Shown here: in pieces, positions 57,591 to 64,000 of the stretch | How positions within the stretch are numbered: position 1 is the first letter of the stretch | How the letters are laid out: every line of letters starts with the position of its first letter | NCBI GenBank assembly: GCA_032622095.1 | Contig: CP136064.1 | Coordinates: 182,004,011 to 182,068,010, forward strand | Direction: 5' to 3' | Origin: Siphonodentalium dalli | Lineage: Eukaryota; Mollusca; Scaphopoda; Gadilida; Siphonodentaliidae | DNA: 64,000 bases | Program-made: the position numbers and the translations under genes | Notes under the pieces: model-generated | What the model was told of the DNA's origin: nothing | What the model saw: the letters and a program-made list of their open reading frames with translations, nothing else | Database searches by the model: none

Positions 57591-60200
57591 ATTCACCAAC
57601 CACATCTTGTAAGCAAACGCATGGGATCACTGAGGCAAAATCTGTTTTTTTTCCTCCAAATTTTGGCCGCCATTGTGGTGGCAATTTTGAGCCAAAGTGA
57701 TAATTTTTGTTCTATTGAGGTGAAAAGTTTTGCTCTTTACTTGTTGAAATATGACTAGAACACCAATTGCGATTTTTGGTGAAATTTTTACTGCCTTCTG
57801 TAAAAATCGACCTGTTGGTGTATCGTAAATGGTTGGGAGCCAAAGAATGACACAATGCATTGCTCTGGGGATCTATTAACATGACACATACAAAATAATG
57901 CCACAATTCTCCTCCATCTCCAAACAGTAGAAACTAATCTAGAAAATATTAGTGAAAAATAGTATTATTTCCTGTTCCCGTGGCCTTTTTGGTGGCCATC
58001 TTTGACGGGAGTTTCCAATGCTTTCCAAAAACGGTGGCACTATGTCTTGGCTTCACAAAAATAGAATATTTGTTTACTTTTGATAAGCTGCTCTCTCTAT
58101 AATGAATTAATTCGGATCAAAGTTACTTATATATAGTGTCTCGTCTGAAAAAAACGGCAGTGATAAATTGCTTAAAAGTAATAAGGAAGAAAATTAGTTG
58201 GTGAAGTTAAGTCCTGGTGTGCAGGGGTACAGGACATCAAATAATGAACTTCCGAAGTTATTGGAAAGAGTCAAACTACCCCTTCTTATCTGAAAAAATT
58301 TAAATGCTGCAGAAATCTGCTTCTTATGTTGGGTTTCTGTGTTTAATATATATTTAAGATTCATCACACCAAATTTCATGGACGTACGTGAAAGATCGAA
58401 TACAAGTGATTGTTTACGTTTTGTGGGGTTCTGTCAAGAGACCTTCTTATCTGAAATAGCTGCAAAAATAAATTTTATTAAGTTATGATTTTATTATCAG
58501 TGTAGTATCCATGTACGATTACAGAAAAGTTCATACTCGTACTCGAAAGTTCGTTTAAAAGTGATTTTTGTTTTGGTTTGTGCCGTCAGTCCGGTCCTCC
58601 CAACATCAAACCTTTCGTACTCAATAGTTCGAATAATACTTTCTGCCCCCCCCCCCCCCCCCCCCAACTAGATAATGTTGCATCAAACATTATGGGGACA
58701 TTGACAACAACTGGCTGAAAAATAACTGACATTGGTCTATGTTTTGGGGACCCCTGTCATAACACGTGAATTTACTGTTTTCGGAGAACACTTTGAGTAT
58801 TCATATGCCCAACCAGACCTGCAAGGGATAATAATGTTCGCTGCCAGAAGCCATTATGCCATGAGGGGTTGGGGGGGGGGTAAACATTTATATTTGATAG
58901 GATGGCAACCAGAGGAGGCATTCCCCCAAAAAAACCGGTTTGGTTAACAAACAAAAACGTGACTTTTCTCTGTCTTGTAGACCCCTTGGCCTATTTAAAA
59001 GCAATACATTAACTCATCAACATAAAATCACATCCGGTTTGCAATTTCATGTTTTAGCTTAGCGACAGGTTTACTTCGGTAACCGCTAATTTTGTCAAAA
59101 GGATTTAAATTCTTCTGACATATCGGTGAGTATAGTCATTTGGTCCATATGTTGCGACCAAACCAGGACCAATTTTCAAATTAATTGGTCACAAATTTGA
59201 ATAATAATATTCAACTCAAGGCTAATTTATCCTAATTACTATTTGTTTAATATCATACAAGATCAATTCGAGAAGTCCACAATTTACTGCAGATCATGGT
59301 TGACAAGAATGTTGTCATATCAAGTATGACAAATTTGTCGTATAAAGTACGGTACGTCAACAATGATCCATTGAATTAGTAATTACTCATTAGACCATGG
59401 TTTTGCTGAAACCAAATATTAAGTTGGTACAACGTCTTGTTATAGTGCAATTTATTTCAGAATAACTATTTGGCGGTGAAAATATTTTTGTTTTCAAGAT
59501 AAATACGATCAGAATTAAGCGAGAAAAGAGTTTGTTTTGTTTTATTTTCAGTTAAGATTTCAAATTTTTTGAATTGTCATGCCTTTTCAAGACTTCACAT
59601 TACATATGTGATATGGTGTCAATAATATTGTAAGTAGAAAGCTAACTAAAATTAAATAAGGAAATAAATGCTCCCAAGAGACGATATTTTTATACCTCTC
59701 TACAAAGGGCAAAATACACAAGAAGGCGACAATTACACGATGGGAAACAATCATAAGTGGTATAAGTCTTTCTGTGGTAAATACAGTTCGTGCAAATGTA
59801 TTTAAGGGGAGGGGGTCGATCAAGTGACCAATTAATAATTGGGATTTCCATGCAAATATGCGGAGCACAGAGTTGCAAATATTTCTGAGTTTGACTTGAT
59901 GTGGTATTGAAAACAATATGTATTTATCTGGGCGGTCCGCTTGGAACTTGTTGCATTTATAATATTGTATTTATGTTTGAATTTTAGATTGTATTAGAAG
60001 TATTGTAATTACAGAAACAACATTCTCAAAAATATATTTATTGGAACATTTTATAATTATTTACCTAGAGCACCCACCAGTTAAATGATAAACTGTTCGA
60101 TGATATACCTGCCTGGTACCGGACAACTGCTTCATACATAAGGTTTGTCCCGGAAAGTTGCATGGAAATACACATTCAAAATTGGTCACTTGCATGGCCT
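57591..60200. other. No gene recognised (intron)
   Basis: Contains a C-run at about 58637-58665 and a G-run at about 58870-58880 that may bound a small poly-G-ended element of ~240 bases. A minus frame at 59587-59916 is hydrophobic but unmatched. Otherwise only ordinary AT-rich sequence was seen. Confidence 0.4.
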
Positions 60201-60207
60201 CCACCTT

Positions 60208-60572
60208 AACCCTTTCATGACGGGAGCTTAAGTTTAATTTAATTAAATTAGCTGCTCTGGGGCAACATCAATGCCTTCTCATATATGCGAACCGACCGTA
60301 GGTCGCCTCGCATATATAAGAGAATGCATTGGCCTAACAATTTGATATCAATTTTTATCAATTTTTCTTACATTCTTTATCAAATTTTATCATATTTTCT
60401 TACATTCTTTAACAATTTACTCATTTGTATCATTATTTCTTACATTCTTTAACAATTTTTTATTATTTTTCTTACATTTTTTAACAATTATAAAAAAAGA
60501 TATTCTCTCATAAGAGAATGCAACGGCGCAGGGTTTTCGCAAAAAATCAGGAAGCTCCCATCATGAAAGGGT
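60208..60572. mobile_element. TTAA-type MITE (family B)
   Basis: It begins TTAACCCTTTCATGACGGGAGCT and ends AGCTCCCATCATGAAAGGG followed by TCAA. The piggyBac-like CCCTTT termini are clear. Inside, TCTCATATATGCGA...CGCATATATAAGAGAATG forms a hairpin, then five TTTCTTACATTCTTTAACAA-like short repeats. It lies about 110 bases downstream of the exon 1 donor in the first intron. Confidence 0.75.
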
Positions 60573-60684
60573 CAACATACTTTGTCGACCTATATCTGGT
60601 CCTCTGAACTGGATCGGGATGTAAGAAACCACCACGGGGCTTTAAATTGATTGATATCATCCATCCCCGGAACTGAAGTCTTAC

Positions 60685-60736
60685 CTTCAATACGAAGTGC
60701 CAGGAACGTTGATAATGCAACCACCAGTCGAAGCAT
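60685..60736 (-). CDS. Lectin-EGF-ZP gene exon 1: signal peptide
   Basis: The ATG at 60736 starts MLRLVVALSTFLALRIE and runs to a consensus donor GTAAGA, ending in phase 1. The sequence is a compact signal peptide: one Arg then an 11-residue hydrophobic stretch. Splicing to exon 2 gives RIEVYGAC, so the mature protein would begin close to the first lectin cysteine. Secretion or cell-surface display is inferred. No in-frame upstream ATG was needed. Additional exons between this and 54.74 kb are not required by the reading frame. Confidence 0.8.
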
Positions 60737-60792
60737 GATTGTGTGCGATTGAGCACACCGAAGTACCGATAAGTAGTAATTGCACGGGGTTT

Positions 60793-60804
60793 GTTTATTT
60801 TATG
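60793..60804 (-). promoter_or_regulatory. Possible TATA-like box of the lectin-EGF-ZP gene
   Basis: The minus-strand word CATAAAATAAAC lies 57-68 bases upstream of the start codon, a plausible place for a TATA element with transcription starting near 60765. This is a motif match only. Confidence 0.3.
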
Positions 60805-61078
60805 TTATCTCATCTTGCAAACAGCATTCCCCTGTTGTTAACGAGATTCTTCCCGGTATACACCAACAACCAGAATAAATATGTTATCGGGTCGCGGCAA
60901 CCTTATCTGACGACATTAAACACAGACACATTTGATCTAAAGTGGCCCGGGTTAGTCACCTCAATAGAGAATTTCACCACCACCGCTCAGACACAGAACA
61001 ACATGCGTCTGGTAAAATCCCCCAACAATTCGTACACGATGCCATAATTCGGGTGATGTCACAAAGTGGTATTTGGAT

Positions 61079-61250
61079 ATCACTCATGCAATCCATTCTA
61101 TACTAAATAATCATTGATGAGTATAGTTCCATTATATACATATTATACAAGAGCATAATGATTCGCATTTATTCTGCTCTTGTGTCGACTTTTTTTTAAC
61201 AAACGATTGTTGAACTTATTATCTGAACATTTCCCATCAATGACAGAAGA
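61079..61250. mobile_element. TTAA-type MITE family A remnant
   Basis: CATTCTATACTAAATAATCA and ATTGATGAGTATAGTTCCAT on the left and TTATCTGAACATTTCCCATC on the right match the 22.2-kb copy. TTAA flanks are not preserved. Confidence 0.5.
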
Positions 61251-64000
61251 ATAACTGGCTCCATGGCGTCAACGGTTAACTTGGACGTAAGTGTGTTCTT
61301 GTGCGCCGTGTACTTGGACACTAAGTACTTGAGGGTCAACCATTAATTGGGCGTAAATAATCACTCGGTATCCAATTATCACTTGAGCGTTAGTGTTATT
61401 CTTCATTGTTATACCTGAGATATAGGTTAAAGGTACATTCATACACTGGCAAGTTTGCACGGTATGGTATGCAGGCATTTCGTCGTATAAAACGATATGA
61501 TGCTAGAACGTGATCGGAAACATGCATATAAAACGCATCGGTACCGCAGCTAACTACGTGAGAAGAAAAATGTCTGTAGTTCCACCTGTAGCGATGCTAA
61601 CGGAATTTGTCTGTAAATAACACGCAAATACCTCACAAGAATCAATCATACAGGTTTTTGGAGGTAAATGCCAGTAGCACTGTTACAAGTGGACCTACAT
61701 AGATGTTACTTCTCATGTAGTTTGCTTTGGTAAAGATGCATGTTATATCCACGTTTTCGTTCATATTCTAGCACCATGTGGTCTTCTATCATACCGCGCA
61801 AAATTGCCAGCGTATGAACGTACCCTAAAAGATGTACCGATGTGTCCTTCCAGTAAATTGTGTACATGGCGGTAATTAAGCCAGAGTAATTTTACAACAA
61901 ACAGTGAGTAGTCGCATAAATATAAAGGGCGTTCTCGTATTAAAGATGTTCTTCTAGTTGTTGTTTTATGTGTGTGTGTGTACATGACGATAATTAATAG
62001 GGAGTCATTTTACTGCAAACAGTGAGAGGCCGATATATATTATTAAGAATGTCCTTTAATCCCATGTATTTGGCCCCCGTGTCATTGCATCCCAATGTAT
62101 CGCATGCTCATGCCTGATACACAATGAGCTAAGATTAATTATCACCAATAAGTTATGCTTCAATGTGTACGTATTCCAGACGGTATCTATTCACTGGGGT
62201 CACAGTCGGGAACATTGCGTAATACACATATTATGATCACCATATAGCTATATACCTGTTCAACGTATCCTGTTAATGAGATATTAATCTGGTGCTGGCC
62301 TTTTGTTGGACCATAGCTATAAACAATTAAAGACTCTGGTGTTAAAGTGCATATGATGGGATTCTACGAGTTTATGGTGATGTGATATTTATTGAAATAT
62401 TAATTGGTGCCTATTTTTTCAACGTTACGAGTCCATTAAACCTCGAGTTAACATTCGTCTGAAGTTAAATGTACTCTATCAGATTCGATGGTCCCCATAT
62501 CATCATATTCCAACAACAACAAAAATTTAAATGCCCCATCAGTTATCAGAATCGATTAATTGCCAAAAAATAATGCTAACCACAGTCAAATATAGTATAC
62601 AATTGTCCAAAACGTGTTATTTTTCAAAGAATTTTCAACTAAATATGGCCGGATTGCCAATATATATAACGCCAAAGCCACTTGATTTTAGAGTTATCCA
62701 TCTTCATCCGCAATTTGGACCGAGACCGTCGGTTTGAGGACTTTTTACCAGGCCACCTGGCAATAACTTCACATCTCGATAAATAACAAATTTAAAAAAA
62801 TCGATACTCTGATCACTCTTAAGCTTTGATAGGTGTGTTCCTCGACTCAAATCATATGTGCTTTACCCCCGAAGCCAAAGAAATAGTAATTTGGGAGCGT
62901 TAATTCGGATCATGCATCTTTAAAGGTCTTCAACGTGTTTATGATGACGCCATATTGATGACAGAGTGCATTATTATCGCTTAAGAATTCGATTTAAATA
63001 CACAAACCTGCATTTTGGAGGGTCATTATCAAGCACATGTGTTTTGAAAATATGTAAATGACCACAGTGTTCTATATTAATTTTAAGATATTCCTTCATC
63101 TGAAACAACAATGAAAACTCTAGGTAAGTTTATTTTTATCAAATCATGTTCAACCCACTGAACACTAATTACTAGCTTATGGATATTCTCTATGATATTA
63201 TAGACGATATGAAGGAAGCAGAGATTAAGTCCAATTTCTTTATTATTTGATGCATAACGCAAATTATTTAAGACAATGCCAGCAAAAAAAGCACAATCTA
63301 TTGGTCTTAGCATCGCACTGATATTGGCACCACAACGGACTCAGCGCAACGTATCCGTCTAACCCATTTCCTTATCTTTTCATGCTGATGTAACATTTCT
63401 GGTCTTTTTTTTCACAACCAGGTATAATTTGCCTGGACCAGATAGGCTGGCTGGTTTGGAAGGATTGATGTAAATATCCATCAAATATTGTTCACAAGAA
63501 GACATGTTGCCACACACACAGCACTGTAGCATATTGTGCTGTATTGGTGTACTATTCGGGTGTTTATATGCATTTTAATATTCTTCAATGCCACCATTAC
63601 TCTAATCGGAGTCTGTTTTGGTATGTTCATATACTATGTTTCAGCTACTTCACCGTCATCAAAATAATCTGCTATAAACTATTTATTCATCTTGATAACC
63701 AATGATATAGCACTCTGATCATTGCCTGGATAAACAAAATAAATATCACACAGTGGGCAGTGAATGTGTTCGTGTCCTCACACTCCAACTTCCCATCAAC
63801 TTTTACCTTGACTTCTTTGTATGGCCATCCATTTTCTTTCGTCCTACGTATATCTTTGTTTGTTTTTCCTTGCACAATGTCATGAGGTCAGTAAATGCGT
63901 CTCCCTCGTCGTCGGCATTCTAGTATGCAAATGAATTACCTATTTTTTGCGTTCATCATCAGTAATCGGTAGTTGACTTTTCTCTTAGGTGTCTCGTTTC
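61251..64000. other. No gene recognised; presumptive upstream/intergenic sequence
   Basis: Upstream of the lectin-EGF-ZP gene. A (GT)n run lies near 61968-61981. Short frames on both strands, including minus 63687-63875 (KEVKVKVDGKLECED), show no family features or paired splice sites. Confidence 0.4.

Noticed and set aside
59587-59916. Hydrophobic 109-codon minus frame
   Set aside because: No splice sites, no family motif, and AT-rich sequence naturally yields hydrophobic frames.

Overview
The window looks like animal nuclear DNA: AT-rich, mostly intron and repeat, with short exons bounded by GT..AG splice sites and many retrotransposons and miniature DNA transposons. No bacterial operon, rRNA, tRNA or CRISPR array was seen. 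The domains (C-type lectin, EGF, zona pellucida, a monocarboxylate-transporter-like exon) and repeat types fit a marine invertebrate, most likely a lophotrochozoan such as a mollusc, brachiopod or annelid. That assignment is an inference from style, not from a marker gene.

Main host gene (minus strand, about 60.8 kb down to at least 21.5 kb): nine exons assemble into one reading frame with matching intron phases. They encode a signal peptide (60685-60736), C-type lectin domain 1 (54498-54740 and 53583-53745), C-type lectin domain 2 (46432-46743 and 40148-40279), EGF 1 (31539-31646), EGF 2 (24670-24780) and a ZP domain (23776-23978, 21500-21882). The last part of the ZP domain and any membrane anchor were not found. 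Every domain up to the ZP module is bounded by phase-1 introns, the classic mark of exon shuffling. The second exon of lectin domain 1 carries an apparent one-base insertion and lacks the last conserved cysteine, so it may be decaying or mis-assembled.

Left edge (0-6.5 kb): a minus-strand exon at 732-903 resembles the first exon of an SLC16-like monocarboxylate transporter that continues off the left edge. A non-LTR retrotransposon with a 1,127-codon endonuclease/reverse-transcriptase frame lies at about 2.1-6.5 kb.

The introns and flanks are crowded with mobile DNA. The most striking locus is the large intron that splits lectin domain 2. There, an ORF1-only retroelement (41631-46315, perfect 11-bp target duplication) is itself interrupted by a 2.5-kb DNA element (42667-45161, perfect 20-bp terminal inverted repeats, GTTTAAAC-like subterminal repeats and a 1.4-kb palindromic minisatellite core). 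Other families include TTAA-flanked miniature elements, TA-flanked foldback elements amplified in tandem, poly-G-ended elements with a 9-bp target duplication, two large foldback elements (one carrying a GAT microsatellite), a TCCGAAG minisatellite foldback, and a palindrome array at 33.2-33.6 kb. The 61-64 kb end holds no recognisable gene.
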